From contig CAHJWL010000012.1 of the NCBI GenBank assembly GCA_903642235.1, forward strand, positions 36,428-100,427: a stretch of 64,000 bases of DNA, in the 5' to 3' direction. This document shows, one piece after another, positions 15,782 to 25,161 of the stretch. This DNA is from Acidobacteriaceae bacterium (lineage in GTDB: Bacteria > Acidobacteriota > Terriglobia > Terriglobales > Acidobacteriaceae). The position numbers and the translations under genes were made by a program. The notes below the pieces were generated by a model, which searched no databases, was not told where the DNA came from, and saw nothing but the letters and a program-made list of their open reading frames with translations. Numbering within the stretch: position 1 is the first letter of the stretch; every line of letters begins with the position of its first letter.

Positions 15782-17518
15782 TCAAGGGTGATAGAGAAAT
15801 GCGCCCAGGTCCGTCGGAGCGCCCTCCGGCCGGGGAGCGCCGGTGGCGTCGTTATGGAGATCGTGGATGGGGGCGCCGGAGCCGCGGGCAGGGCTCCCTG
15901 CCGCGAGATGAAGGTCGAGGTGATCGAGTGAGCTTTCGCCGGTCCACGCGGGGAGGGACTTGAGCTGAGGATCGATGCAGCGCTCCTGTGAACTCCCTGA
16001 GCCGCCGGAGGGGCAGGTGCGCATATGGAAGTAGATGTTGTGATCCCGTGCCTGGAAGGGGTTCTTACTCAGGCCTTCGGAGTAGAAGACGGCGGGCGGC
16101 TGCCCGTCGTGCGGGTTCTTGTAGCCCACGTGGATGTTGTTCTGAAAGGTGATGTTAGGGCGGGAGCAGGTGCCATTGCAGGAGATGTCGTAGCTGGTGG
16201 TGCCATAGCCGATGTAGGTGTTGTTCTGGAAGATGTAAGCGCCGTCATTGGTCACAACGAAGGCTATTCCGTCACCTGACGCCCGGCAGAAGAGGTCGAG
16301 GCTCCGGTTGTAGCCATCGGGAACGCCATCCATGGCGGCGGAGAGGCGGCTGCAGTTATGGATCGTGATGTTGTTGCGGAAGACGACCGAGTGCATCGCG
16401 CCCATCTTCCACTGCTGGCCCATGTTGCCGTAGGACTCGGAGTTGGTGACGGCGATCTCGCTGCCGCTGATGTGCAGCAGGTCGAAGCCATCCTGGGTGT
16501 TGTAGCGGAAGACGCAGTGATCGCAGGTGAAGTTGAGTGGTGTGTCCGGTGTTCCAATGCCGTCGCCGTAGCCACCGTGATCCTGGTCGAAGCAGCTGGC
16601 GGCGGGGTGCGCGTGCTGGATCGGGTACTCTTCGTTGCAGCCATTCCACTCGACGAGCAGATTCGAGGCGTGGACGGAGGCGCTGGGGCTGCTGCGTGTG
16701 CCCTTGCCGTCGTCGAAGTCCCAGCCTGCGCCTGCGTTGAAGGCGATACGCACGTGATCGATGAAGACGTTGCCGCCGATAGCCCCGATGATGCCGCGGG
16801 AGGCAAAGCCGTGAATGTCGAGGTTTCTGAGGGTGAGGTCGGCGGTCTCCTGGCTGGTGGCGATGCCGGTGCCGGAGTAATCCGAGACGGGGTAGGAGGT
16901 GTTGCACTGTTTCAGCCCCGGGCTGTTGGCGCCGACGCGCGAGCAGGTGCCATGCGCGGTAAGCTCGATGCACTCAACATCGACATGCTTTGACCCACCG
17001 AGATTGAGCACGAGGCCGAGGCCATAGCCGCCGAAGAGCTGGGTTTTGGCACCGCAGCTGGCGAACTGCTCGCCGAGGATGCGTGTGGGGTGATTCTCCT
17101 CACCGGAGGGAACGGGCGGCATGAAGCAGCCGAAAGGATCGCCGGGGCACATGCCAGGAAAATCGTAGGGGTTGGGGCCGGTGTAGCCCATGCGGTAGGG
17201 GCCGCCGCGGATGATGATGGTGTCGCCGCCGGCGATGATCCAGGCTCTGTTGTCGCGCTCGCCGTTCGTGAAGAGGTTCTGCGGATGTTTGAAGGCGCAG
17301 GGCTGGCTGGCGCCGTGGCCGTGGTAGGGAGCGTCAACCTTGCCGGTGCACTGCTTGCGATCGCCTCCGTCCAGCCGCACATACCAGGTGTGGTCTGCCT
17401 TCGCGGCGGCTGCCTGGGAGCCAGCGGTCGGCGATGCAGAGACGAGCGAGCAGAGAAGCAGGAGCGCAAGCGAGAGGGCGAAGACAGATCGCTTGCAGAG
17501 AGGGTCAAGTGAGGGCAT
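15782..17518 (-). CDS. Secreted right-handed beta-helix protein, paralogue of 3142-6405
   Basis: A 578-residue exported protein: basic start, hydrophobic segment FALSLALLLLCSLVSASPTA as signal peptide, then a beta-helix. It aligns by eye with the middle of the 1087-residue protein: TWYVRLDGGDRKQC against TWFVRPDGG, the IIAGGDTIIIRGG block against MIGGGDTVIVR, then shared HPTRILGE/HTRILGE, DGFDLLH/DGLDLLH and NCSRL/NCERI blocks. It has no Ig domains, no linker and no PEP-CTERM tail. Many paired Cys suggest an extracytoplasmic disulfide-bonded protein. Probably a polysaccharide-binding or -cleaving enzyme of the EPS system, but catalytic residues were not identified. A 241-base gap with a repeat separates it from the next co-directional gene. 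Confidence 0.85.
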   Translation of the reverse strand: MPSLDPLCKRSVFALSLALLLLCSLVSASPTAGSQAAAAKADHTWYVRLDGGDRKQCTGKVDAPYHGHGASQPCAFKHPQNLFTNGERDNRAWIIAGGDTIIIRGGPYRMGYTGPNPYDFPGMCPGDPFGCFMPPVPSGEENHPTRILGEQFASCGAKTQLFGGYGLGLVLNLGGSKHVDVECIELTAHGTCSRVGANSPGLKQCNTSYPVSDYSGTGIATSQETADLTLRNLDIHGFASRGIIGAIGGNVFIDHVRIAFNAGAGWDFDDGKGTRSSPSASVHASNLLVEWNGCNEEYPIQHAHPAASCFDQDHGGYGDGIGTPDTPLNFTCDHCVFRYNTQDGFDLLHISGSEIAVTNSESYGNMGQQWKMGAMHSVVFRNNITIHNCSRLSAAMDGVPDGYNRSLDLFCRASGDGIAFVVTNDGAYIFQNNTYIGYGTTSYDISCNGTCSRPNITFQNNIHVGYKNPHDGQPPAVFYSEGLSKNPFQARDHNIYFHMRTCPSGGSGSSQERCIDPQLKSLPAWTGESSLDHLDLHLAAGSPARGSGAPIHDLHNDATGAPRPEGAPTDLGAFLYHP

Positions 17519-17623
17519 GAAGGGCTCCGGAGATCTGTCAGGTGACCGGCTGATGCTACCACCAAGGAGGAACGCTGCCAGGCGCAGATGCCGCTATGAT
17601 AGCCGAGTCAGGAAAGGTTCCTT

Positions 17624-18622
17624 ATGTCCTTACCCTCCCCGCCTCCTGCTTTCACGGAACCTCGCGTTCTTATCGTGATCCTGAACTGGAACTCTTGGGA
17701 GGAGACCACCGCAGCAGCGCGATCAGCCGAGGGCATGAGCTATCCGCGCAAACATATCCTGATTGTCGATAACGGTTCGGTGGATGACTCGGTGGCTCGG
17801 CTGGAGCCACTGCGGAGCGAATCGATCGATCTCATTGCGCGGCCGACGAACGAGGGCTTCACAGGCGGATGCAATCTGGGCTTCGAGGTGGCGCTGCGCG
17901 ATGGCTTTGAGTACGTGTGGCTGCTGAACAACGATGCGGTTACAGAGTGCAGCACGCTGACGTCGCTGGTGGGTGTTGCGGAGCAGGATGCGAAGATTGG
18001 TCTGGTTTCTCCTCGCATCGCGTCGTTGCAGGAGCCGACAAAGCAGCTGAACCTCGGCGGCTTGTACCATCCCGAGACATCCACGTTTGAGTCGACCAAA
18101 GATATGGCGAAGGCAAGGAGATGGGCGGAGACGCAGGCGAAGTGGGTGATGCTGATGGGGACGGCGCTGCTGGTGCGGGTAGAGTTGATTCGCACGATCG
18201 GCAAGTTCGATGACGGCATGTTCGCGTACTGGGAAGATACAGATTTTTCCCTGCGCTCAATCCGTGCAGGCTTTCAGAACCGCCTGGACTTTGACTCGGT
18301 GGTCTACCACAGGGAGAAGGACGCGGGAACCGAGGCGATGACCATGAAGCCACACTACTGGTACTACATGGCGCGCAACGAGATTCGCTTCTGGCGAAAG
18401 CATGCCCGGGCGCTGGCCCGGCTCAAGGCTTTCTGGTGGACGTATACGTTCAATCTAAGAAATCTTCGTTTAGTGCGCGGGAACACGATTTCGAGGCAGG
18501 CGATTCTTGCCGGGTTATGGGATGGATGGCTAGGCCGTACAGGGCCGTACTCTGCCGGGCAACGCATGCCGATGATGGCGGCGCGCCTGGCGGAGTGGCA
18601 AAGCGAACGAGCGGCGGGGTAG
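17624..18622 (+). CDS. Glycosyltransferase family 2 (rhamnosyltransferase-like)
   Basis: A 332-residue GT2 enzyme. VLIVILNWNSWEETTA and ILIVDNGSVDDS form the nucleotide pocket, YVWLLNNDAV takes the place of the DxD region as in rhamnosyltransferase-type GT2 proteins, and MFAYWEDTDFSLR is the ED catalytic-base motif. GTs with the NNDA motif often use dTDP-rhamnose or similar donors, but this is a family trend only. AGGAAAGG precedes the ATG. Followed after 4 bases by another GT2 in the same direction, so they form a pair. Divergent from the beta-helix gene. Confidence 0.9.
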   Translation: MSLPSPPPAFTEPRVLIVILNWNSWEETTAAARSAEGMSYPRKHILIVDNGSVDDSVARLEPLRSESIDLIARPTNEGFTGGCNLGFEVALRDGFEYVWLLNNDAVTECSTLTSLVGVAEQDAKIGLVSPRIASLQEPTKQLNLGGLYHPETSTFESTKDMAKARRWAETQAKWVMLMGTALLVRVELIRTIGKFDDGMFAYWEDTDFSLRSIRAGFQNRLDFDSVVYHREKDAGTEAMTMKPHYWYYMARNEIRFWRKHARALARLKAFWWTYTFNLRNLRLVRGNTISRQAILAGLWDGWLGRTGPYSAGQRMPMMAARLAEWQSERAAG

Positions 18623-18626
18623 AGGG

Positions 18627-19589
18627 TTGCTGGACGTGGAAGAAGTCAGGGTGAAGCTGGATGTTGTCGTCCCTTCGTACAACAGAAGCGCGCTCCTCGA
18701 GAAGACCCTGACGAGTCTGGTGGAGGCTTCGGTTCCGGATGGGATGGAGGTCACGCTCTACGTCGTTGATAACAACAGCACGGACGGAACGCGCGAAGTG
18801 GTCGAGGCCTTTGCGTCGCAGAGTTCGCTTCCCGTGCGGTATTGGCTCGAGACGCGGCAGTCTTCGTCGTACGCGAGGAACACGGGAATCCAGGCGGGTT
18901 CCGGCGAGCTGATCGGTTTCATTGATGATGATGAACAGGTCTGTTCCGGGTGGTATCAGGCTGTGTTGAAGGAGTTCAGGGACGAGGCCGTCTTTTTTAT
19001 CGGCGGTCCGTATTACGCGGAGGCTGGAGTGCGGCTGCCGGCGTGGTTGCCGCCGAGTTACAGAGCAGCGACGGGCATTCAGGACGCAAAGCCGCGTGCT
19101 GTTTTCGGAGCAGGGCACGCGGGGAATCTGAATAGCGGAAATGCAGTGCTCCGCCGGAGCGTGTTTGAGGCGATTGGGTTGTACTCGGAGAAGCTGGGCA
19201 GAAGCGGAAAGGGGCTGCTGTCCGAGGAGGATGCGGACCTGTACCGCAGGATCCAAGAAGCCGGATTCCGTGGAATTTTTGTACCGGAGCTGGTGATCTA
19301 CCATCATGTTCCGGCGGAGCGGCTGACGAAGCGATACCATCGCCGCTGGTGCTTCTGGCGTGGCGTTTCGCTGGGCGTGGTTGACCGAGAGCGACGCGAG
19401 CAGACGGCGTACAGGTTGGGTGTCCCGCAATACCGGCTGGGCCGGGCGCTGAGGGCGCTTGCTGGTGTTCCTGGCGCTCTTCTACGGGGGCGGACCGCTG
19501 CTGCGTTCGATCAGGAGCTCTCGCTGTGGGATCTGGCGGGATTTCTCTATGGCAAGCATGCCGTGCGCATCGACCGGTATTACAAGTAG
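18627..19589 (+). CDS. Glycosyltransferase family 2
   Basis: About 320 residues. KLDVVVPSYNRSALLEKTL and YVVDNNSTDGT form the GT-A nucleotide pocket, LIGFIDDDEQ carries the metal-binding DxD-type motif, and LLSEEDADLYRR is the catalytic ED region. The start is uncertain: TTG 18627 is too close to its AGAGGG, whereas GTG 18651 (protein beginning VKLDVVVP) sits 6 bases after GAAGAAG and may be the real one. It is co-transcribed with the preceding GT2. Convergent with the flippase gene, only 8 bases away. The sugar donor is unknown. Confidence 0.88.
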   Translation: MLDVEEVRVKLDVVVPSYNRSALLEKTLTSLVEASVPDGMEVTLYVVDNNSTDGTREVVEAFASQSSLPVRYWLETRQSSSYARNTGIQAGSGELIGFIDDDEQVCSGWYQAVLKEFRDEAVFFIGGPYYAEAGVRLPAWLPPSYRAATGIQDAKPRAVFGAGHAGNLNSGNAVLRRSVFEAIGLYSEKLGRSGKGLLSEEDADLYRRIQEAGFRGIFVPELVIYHHVPAERLTKRYHRRWCFWRGVSLGVVDRERREQTAYRLGVPQYRLGRALRALAGVPGALLRGRTAAAFDQELSLWDLAGFLYGKHAVRIDRYYK

Positions 19590-19597
19590 GTCGATCG

Positions 19598-21130
19598 TCA
19601 GACGGCGGACTCTGCGGGGGTTCGGCGCAGCGAGGAGAGAAGCCGGTCAAGAACCTGTCGCCGCTCGCTTGGAAAGATAAGCGCTATAGAGGCGGCGTAG
19701 ATCGGCAGTGTGACGAGGATCTGCAGGAAGAAAGTGACAAGCGAGTGCGGATGCCAGATGCGGTCGGCATAGAAGCAGGCGACGCCGTAGGGGATGGCGC
19801 CGAGGACAGCTTTTCCCCAGCCCAGGGTCAGGTAGGTTGCAATTGGAACGTCGAGAGTGCGCTCGATGTAGCGCGGCCAGAACGAAAGAGTAATGAGCGT
19901 GATGGCGATGGAGGTTCCCCAGGCGACACCATAGGCGCCGAAGCGCCTGCAGAGAATGAGTGTGAGCGTGATGTTAAGGGCGGCCTCGACCATGGCGAAC
20001 TTCGCGGGTCCAGAATGTTTGCCGATGGCCATCATGATGGAGCCGGCGGTGGCAACGGCGACGCTCATGAACTGGGCGATCAGCAGGATCTGCAGGACGG
20101 TGCCTGAGACCTGCATGTAGGTCGGCCCCATCCAGAGGCCGATAAAGGTGCGTCCGCGAAAGAGCAGAGCGAGCGTAATGGGAAGAGAGAGAACGAGGGT
20201 GGCCTGTGTGCCGCGGATAAGGAGGGCGCGAAGTTCTTTGAGCTTGCCTGAAGCCTCAAGGCTGCTGGCCAGCGGCGTGAAGGTGGTGGTGAGCGCGGAG
20301 ACGATCTGGCCGGAGTACGTTACCAGGCTTCCGCCTATTGCATAGAACGCGGCGATTTTGACAGAGACGAAATGGCCCACCATCAGGTTGTCGGAGTTGA
20401 TGATGACCTGGACGGCGATGATCCAGATGAAGGTGACGAAGCTGTAGCTCCAAATCTTGCGCAGGAGGTCCATTTGTGGTCTGCGAATGCGGACGCGACA
20501 CGCCGGGACGAGATGAAGCGCGGAGACCAGGACGACAGCGCCGGAGAGGGTGATGACGGCGAGCTCCCAGCAGGCAAGGGTCATGAGACCGTGCCCGGTT
20601 CTGAGCAGAAGGATGACACCACCGGCGCGACCGACGGTTTGCAGCATCGCAATGGTGCTCAGGCGGTCGAAGCGGTGGACAGCTGCGAGAACGGCACCAA
20701 AGACACCGGTGATGAGCGTGACAGCCACGCCAAGGGCGCAGAGAAGCACCGTGACCTGAGAGCTCCGGTACAGCGTGACGGGAATCTTGAAGAGGTGAGG
20801 GAAGTTGAGGGCAAGGACGACGCTGAGAACGGCTACCGCAAGAGCGATCAGTATGCGAAACCAGAGCGCTGCGCCGACGACGTCCTGAACGTCCCTGGTT
20901 GCACCCTGTGCCTGCGCCTTTGAGACAAAACGGATGACAGCGCTCCGCATGCCGAGGTCGAGCAGATTGAGATAGGAGACGGTAGAGGCCGAGAGAATCC
21001 ACACGCCGTAGGCCTCAGACCCAAGGCTCCGCACCACGAAGGGCGTGAGAAAAAAGGGAACAACGAGGCCGACGCCTGTTGCGGCCCAGTTCATCAAGAC
21101 GTTGAACGCTAATTTCTGAGTGCCAGCCAT
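19598..21130 (-). CDS. Wzx-type polysaccharide flippase (oligosaccharide translocase family)
   Basis: A 510-residue membrane protein with about 14 predicted helices, starting with AFNVLMNWAATGVGLVVPFF and FVVRSLGSEAYGVWIL, the typical first two helices and loop of the Wzx/PST family in the MOP superfamily. It would flip lipid-linked EPS repeat units across the inner membrane. Together with the ligase/polymerase-like protein, chain-length determinant and Wza-like export protein in this window it completes a Wzx/Wzy-type pathway. No clear ribosome site precedes ATG 21130. Transcribed alone, away from the GT gene at 21439. Confidence 0.9.
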   Translation of the reverse strand: MAGTQKLAFNVLMNWAATGVGLVVPFFLTPFVVRSLGSEAYGVWILSASTVSYLNLLDLGMRSAVIRFVSKAQAQGATRDVQDVVGAALWFRILIALAVAVLSVVLALNFPHLFKIPVTLYRSSQVTVLLCALGVAVTLITGVFGAVLAAVHRFDRLSTIAMLQTVGRAGGVILLLRTGHGLMTLACWELAVITLSGAVVLVSALHLVPACRVRIRRPQMDLLRKIWSYSFVTFIWIIAVQVIINSDNLMVGHFVSVKIAAFYAIGGSLVTYSGQIVSALTTTFTPLASSLEASGKLKELRALLIRGTQATLVLSLPITLALLFRGRTFIGLWMGPTYMQVSGTVLQILLIAQFMSVAVATAGSIMMAIGKHSGPAKFAMVEAALNITLTLILCRRFGAYGVAWGTSIAITLITLSFWPRYIERTLDVPIATYLTLGWGKAVLGAIPYGVACFYADRIWHPHSLVTFFLQILVTLPIYAASIALIFPSERRQVLDRLLSSLRRTPAESAV

Positions 21131-21438
21131 ACGCAGATGCGAAACATGATGATGCTAACAGGCGACTTTGCTCCTCCGAGAAACAGATGTCCTGGCCGGT
21201 AAAGGCGCAACGCTCTGCTTACGAGAGACTTACGTGCGCGCGAGAGGTCGGTTCGCGGTCGGCGGGGTGAAAGTACGAGGATCTGTCACTTTTGTGGCAG
21301 CCTGGCCGGAGTAAGTCGCCAGAGGTGAGGCTTACTATAGACCAGAAACGGTAGCGGGGAAGCCAGACAGGCGTTACGGTGAGACGATCTGGTCCCGTCG
21401 AGCGCAGGACGTCAGGTTCGCGGAACGTGTTGGGGAGT
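21131..21438. other. Divergent promoter region between flippase and GT2 genes
   Basis: About 308 bases without a gene. TGGCCGGAGTAAGTCGCC resembles a sigma-54 box but its GG-GC spacing is wrong by two bases. A possible -10-like TACTAT lies near 21332. No operator identified. Confidence 0.35.
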
Positions 21439-22548
21439 ATGAAAGAAATCTTCTGGCTTTCGTTCGCCTCGATCGTCTACGCCTATGCGGGATATCCAGT
21501 CCTGCTGCTGGGACTTGCTCGATGGAAGCGCCTGCCGGTTGGGAAGCAAGATCTTCTTCCGACTGTCTCCGTGGTGATGGCTGTGCGAAATGAAGGGCAC
21601 CGGCTGCAACGCAAGCTCGAGAATCTTCAAGAGCTGGAGTATCCCCGGCACTTGCTGCAGATCGTGATCGCGTCTGACGGCTCAACCGATGCCACCGAGA
21701 CTCTCCTGCTTGAGCAGCGTGACCGGGTCGATGCGGTCGTGCTGGCGACGAGCGTTGGCAAGGCGGCTGCCCTGAATGCGGCCGTGCAGAAGGCCACCGG
21801 AGAGATCCTGGTTTTTCTGGATGCGCGACAGATGGTGGATGCCCCAGCACTACGGGCGCTCACCGCAAACTTCGCGGACGGCAGCGTGGGTGCGGTCAGC
21901 GGGGAGTTGCTGCTGCAAGATGAGACGGGCGCGCCTGCCGCGGATGCGGTCGGGCTGTACTGGAAGATTGAGAAGATGGTTCGGCGCCTGGAGTCGGCAA
22001 CCGGCTCCGTTGTCGGTGTGACTGGAGCGATCTACGCCATACGGCGAGAGCTCTTCGTCGACCTGCCGGCCGGGCTCATCCTTGATGATGTTCTGGTACC
22101 GATGCGCATTGCAAAGGCAGGCCGAAGAATCATCTTTGAGCCGGGAGCGATCGCTCGCGACCGGATCTTTTCGGAGCGAGGACGGGAGTTTGGGCGAAAG
22201 GTGCGAACACTGACGGGCAACTACCAGTTGATGCAGCTCGCACCGTGGATTCTTTCCCTGTCAAATCCCCTGTTGTTTCGGTTTGTGAGTCACAAACTTA
22301 TGCGTTTGCTTGTGCCGGTGCTGCTGCTGGTTTGCCTTTGTTCCTCCGTGCTGGCGGGAGGTCTTTTCTACAAGACGATTTTCATCGGGCAGATCGGGCT
22401 GTACGGTTTGGCAGGGCTTGGGAGCGCTGTTCCCTCAAGTAAACGATTCAAGCCGGTAGCTATTGTCAGCACCTTCGTCATGTTGAACGCAGCCGCGGCA
22501 ATGGCTCTTTATAATTTTTTGAGGGGCAAGGACAAGGTCTGGGCGTAG
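21439..22548 (+). CDS. Membrane glycosyltransferase family 2
   Basis: A 369-residue membrane GT2 (start taken at ATG 21439, protein MKEIFWLSF; an upstream in-frame ATG at 21379 would add 20 unlikely residues). One N-terminal helix precedes VSVVMAVRNEGHRLQRKLEN and IASDGSTDATE; FLDARQ is the DxD-like site, LDDVLVPMRI the catalytic Asp region, and GNYQLM resembles the Q-x-x-R/W acceptor motif of processive enzymes. Two or three membrane helices close the protein. This layout matches inner-membrane GT2 enzymes that build or extend polymers. It starts a forward operon with the ligase-like gene and a GT4. Confidence 0.87.
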   Translation: MKEIFWLSFASIVYAYAGYPVLLLGLARWKRLPVGKQDLLPTVSVVMAVRNEGHRLQRKLENLQELEYPRHLLQIVIASDGSTDATETLLLEQRDRVDAVVLATSVGKAAALNAAVQKATGEILVFLDARQMVDAPALRALTANFADGSVGAVSGELLLQDETGAPAADAVGLYWKIEKMVRRLESATGSVVGVTGAIYAIRRELFVDLPAGLILDDVLVPMRIAKAGRRIIFEPGAIARDRIFSERGREFGRKVRTLTGNYQLMQLAPWILSLSNPLLFRFVSHKLMRLLVPVLLLVCLCSSVLAGGLFYKTIFIGQIGLYGLAGLGSAVPSSKRFKPVAIVSTFVMLNAAAAMALYNFLRGKDKVWA

Positions 22549-22595
22549 TGCACCGGCGGGCTCGTCAGGCAAGTGAGTTCAAGAGGGAGTAGTTC

Positions 22596-23933
22596 GTGGG
22601 AACAGGTATTGGTCATTACATTCCGCTCGCGGCATACCTGGTGTGCTGTCTGGCCTGCCTGATGGCGCTGTGGCGCCCGCTCTGGGGTTTGTATTCCATG
22701 ATTCCTCTGCTTCCATATCGAACGCTGCGCGACCACTTTCTCGACTATCCGCTTGGCGGAAACCTGATGACGATTCTGGTGGTGTGCATTCTGGTGGGAG
22801 CGCTTCTGCAGGGAAAACGGCTTCCCAGATCGGGCATGTTTGTTACGTGGCTTCTCTTTGCCGTTTACCTCTATCTTTCGATGTGGCTTGGTGTAGCTCT
22901 TTCGAATGCTCCCATGCCGCTCTGGATCAACGATCTGAACTTTGCCCTGTGGAAGGACTACATGCTGATGCCGCTCATCTTTGTGGCGGCGGGCATGGTC
23001 GTTGAGGACAGGCGTGCTATCCGGTATGTGGTGATGGTGTCGGCCCTCTCTATCCTTTTTATCGATCGCGCGTCGCTGATCAACAGTCTTTCTCATTCCT
23101 GGGGGCATTTTGATGAGAACAAGCGCGACGGCGGTCCGCTGGGCTTTGCCGGAAGCAATGGATTGGCCGCCTTTCTCGCGCAGTTTGCCCTCTTCCTGTG
23201 GGCCTTTGTTCAGTTCGTAAAACGGCGCAAGGCGAAGCTGATCCTGTACGGTCTGGTAGCCGCGACCCTGATGGCAACCATGTACTCCTTCTCCCGTGCC
23301 GCGTACATCGCCGTGATCGTTGGAGTGATCGTCCTGGGCATCCTGAAAGATCGCAAGTTGATTCCCATCGCGATTCTCTTCCTCTGCGTTTGGCAGACTG
23401 TTGTGCCCACGGCTGTCAGTGAAAGGGTCAACATGACTCAAAACGCGAATGGGCAATTAGAGGCCTCAGCGCAGGAGCGGGTTGACCTGTGGACGGCGGC
23501 GAAGGAGACGATCGAGAGCAATCCGATCTTCGGTGTGGGGTATGGGACATTTCAGCTGACGGCCCATGTGGCCAATCTGCGCGACACGCATAACTGGTAC
23601 GTCAAGGTGATGCTGGAGACAGGGGCGATCGGCATGGTGATCGCCCTGGCGCTGATTGGACAGATGATGATGCTTGCCTTCTTCCTCTTTCGCCGGGGAT
23701 GCGATCCTCTCTACAAAGGCCTCGGGCTGGGTCTGTTTCTGCTGATGACCTGTTCGCTGATTCTGAACTGTTTCGGGGATCGATGGACGTACCTTGAGAT
23801 ACAGGGCATGACCTGGGTGTTGTTTGGCGCCGCAGCACGGGCCAAGCAGCTGGTCCAAACCGAAGCAGTGCCGATGGAGCAGGCTTCGCTTGAGGAGACC
23901 TCCGCGATGCCCGCGTATCTGGCGTATCGATGA
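22596..23933 (+). CDS. O-antigen ligase/polymerase-like protein, exosortase-associated type
   Basis: A 445-residue protein with about 10-12 membrane helices. SFSRAAYIAVIVGVIVLG and the large periplasmic loop ending NPIFGVGYGTFQLTAHV with RDTHNWYVKVMLETGAIG are the Wzy_C/WaaL hallmarks, with conserved Arg and His of the loop visible. It resembles the O-glycosylation ligase family often found with exosortase A. It would polymerise or transfer lipid-linked glycan on the periplasmic face. Start GTG 22596 follows GAGGGAG. It overlaps the next gene (GT4) by 4 bases. Whether it acts as Wzy polymerase for the EPS or as a ligase for PEP-CTERM glycoproteins cannot be decided here. Confidence 0.88.
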   Translation: MGTGIGHYIPLAAYLVCCLACLMALWRPLWGLYSMIPLLPYRTLRDHFLDYPLGGNLMTILVVCILVGALLQGKRLPRSGMFVTWLLFAVYLYLSMWLGVALSNAPMPLWINDLNFALWKDYMLMPLIFVAAGMVVEDRRAIRYVVMVSALSILFIDRASLINSLSHSWGHFDENKRDGGPLGFAGSNGLAAFLAQFALFLWAFVQFVKRRKAKLILYGLVAATLMATMYSFSRAAYIAVIVGVIVLGILKDRKLIPIAILFLCVWQTVVPTAVSERVNMTQNANGQLEASAQERVDLWTAAKETIESNPIFGVGYGTFQLTAHVANLRDTHNWYVKVMLETGAIGMVIALALIGQMMMLAFFLFRRGCDPLYKGLGLGLFLLMTCSLILNCFGDRWTYLEIQGMTWVLFGAAARAKQLVQTEAVPMEQASLEETSAMPAYLAYR

Positions 23934-25096
23934 GTCGACTTCGGCTCCTCCGCCATGGAGGAACGAACGAGGAAGCCGATGCTGGCCGCCGGAGACATGT
24001 TCTGCTTGTGGTGGACCAGCTCCAGTCGGCTCTTGGAGGCGGAGAGCGCATCGTTCTGACGATGGCGGCGCGGCTGCCGGCGTACGGGTACAAGGTGTCC
24101 ATTCTGACGTTTGCCGCGGATGAGCGGAGCGCGGCTCTGATCGATCCACCATGTCCGGTGTACCTGCTGCCGCTCCAGCGCACCTATGATGTCCATGCCC
24201 TTGCGGGAGCTTTAGCCCTGCGTCAGTTCCTGAAGGAACAGCAAGTCGATCTGGTACATACATGCTTCGAGAGCTCGGATCTCTGGGCCGGTGGAATGAC
24301 CAAGCTGCTCTCCAGGGCCAAGCTGGTCTGGAACCGACGCGACATGGGAATCCTGCGTGGGCGCAAACACGCCATCGCCTACAAGAGAATGGCGGGTCTG
24401 CCGGACGCGGTGTTCGCGGTCTCAGAAGAGGTGCGCCGGTACACGATTGAGGTGGACGGGATCGATCCGGCCCGCGTGACGACTATCCATAATGGGCTGG
24501 ATCTTGCGCGATGGCCGGAGCGTTCTGTATCTCAGGCGTCTGGAGCTCCGATCCTTGCGTCGCTCGGCAATATCCGGCGTGTCAAGGGTCACGACGTGTT
24601 GGTACGGGCGTTTGCAGTCGTGCATCGCGAGATGCCTGAGGCCAAGCTGCGCGTGGGTGGAGCCGTGCTTGAGCCGGACTTCATGGACGAGCTGACGGCA
24701 TTGATCGCAGAGCTTGGGCTGGCGCAGAGCGTCTCGTTTGCAGGGGGTGTTCAGGATCAGCAGGCATTTCTTCAGAGTGCGTCGATGTTTGTTTTGCCGT
24801 CACGCAGCGAGGGATTTTCAAACGCGATTGTGGAGGCGATGGCGGCTTCTCTGCCGGTTGTTGCGACCAACGTGGGCGGCAATGCGGAGGCTGTTGTCGA
24901 CGGAGTTACAGGCCTAATTGTGGCTTCAGAAGAGAGTGCAGCGATGGCGGCGGCCATGCTCCGCATGCTGCGAAATCCAGCGGAGGCGGCAGCAATGGGG
25001 TTGGCTGGCCGCGAGCGGGTCGTGGCGCAGTTCACGACGGAGGCCATGATGCGCCGCGTCATTGACGCCTTTGATCGTGTGCTAACGTCAGTGTAG
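23930..25096 (+). CDS. Glycosyltransferase family 4
   Basis: A 388-residue GT4. VLLVVDQLQSALGGGERIVL is the acceptor-side glycine loop, ILASLGNIRRVKGHDVLVRA the phosphate-binding motif and SRSEGFSNAIVEAMAASLPV the E-x7-E donor motif. ATGA overlap with the ligase-like gene shows translational coupling. The first ~25 residues are basic and precede the domain. Ends the forward operon; a symmetrical hairpin follows directly. The sugar donor is unknown. Confidence 0.92.
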   Translation: MSRLRLLRHGGTNEEADAGRRRHVLLVVDQLQSALGGGERIVLTMAARLPAYGYKVSILTFAADERSAALIDPPCPVYLLPLQRTYDVHALAGALALRQFLKEQQVDLVHTCFESSDLWAGGMTKLLSRAKLVWNRRDMGILRGRKHAIAYKRMAGLPDAVFAVSEEVRRYTIEVDGIDPARVTTIHNGLDLARWPERSVSQASGAPILASLGNIRRVKGHDVLVRAFAVVHREMPEAKLRVGGAVLEPDFMDELTALIAELGLAQSVSFAGGVQDQQAFLQSASMFVLPSRSEGFSNAIVEAMAASLPVVATNVGGNAEAVVDGVTGLIVASEESAAMAAAMLRMLRNPAEAAAMGLAGRERVVAQFTTEAMMRRVIDAFDRVLTSV

Positions 25097-25110
25097 GTGT
25101 TTCCTTGCAG

Positions 25111-25140
25111 AAACGCGGGAGCCACTTGGCTCCCGCGTTT
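25111..25140. terminator. Bidirectional rho-independent-type terminator
   Basis: Perfect 14-bp arms (25111-25124 and 25127-25140) starting AAA and ending TTT lie between the convergent GT4 and dehydrogenase genes, so the hairpin can serve both. Confidence 0.75.
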
Positions 25141-25161
25141 GCATGCGGCGATCGCCGACGG

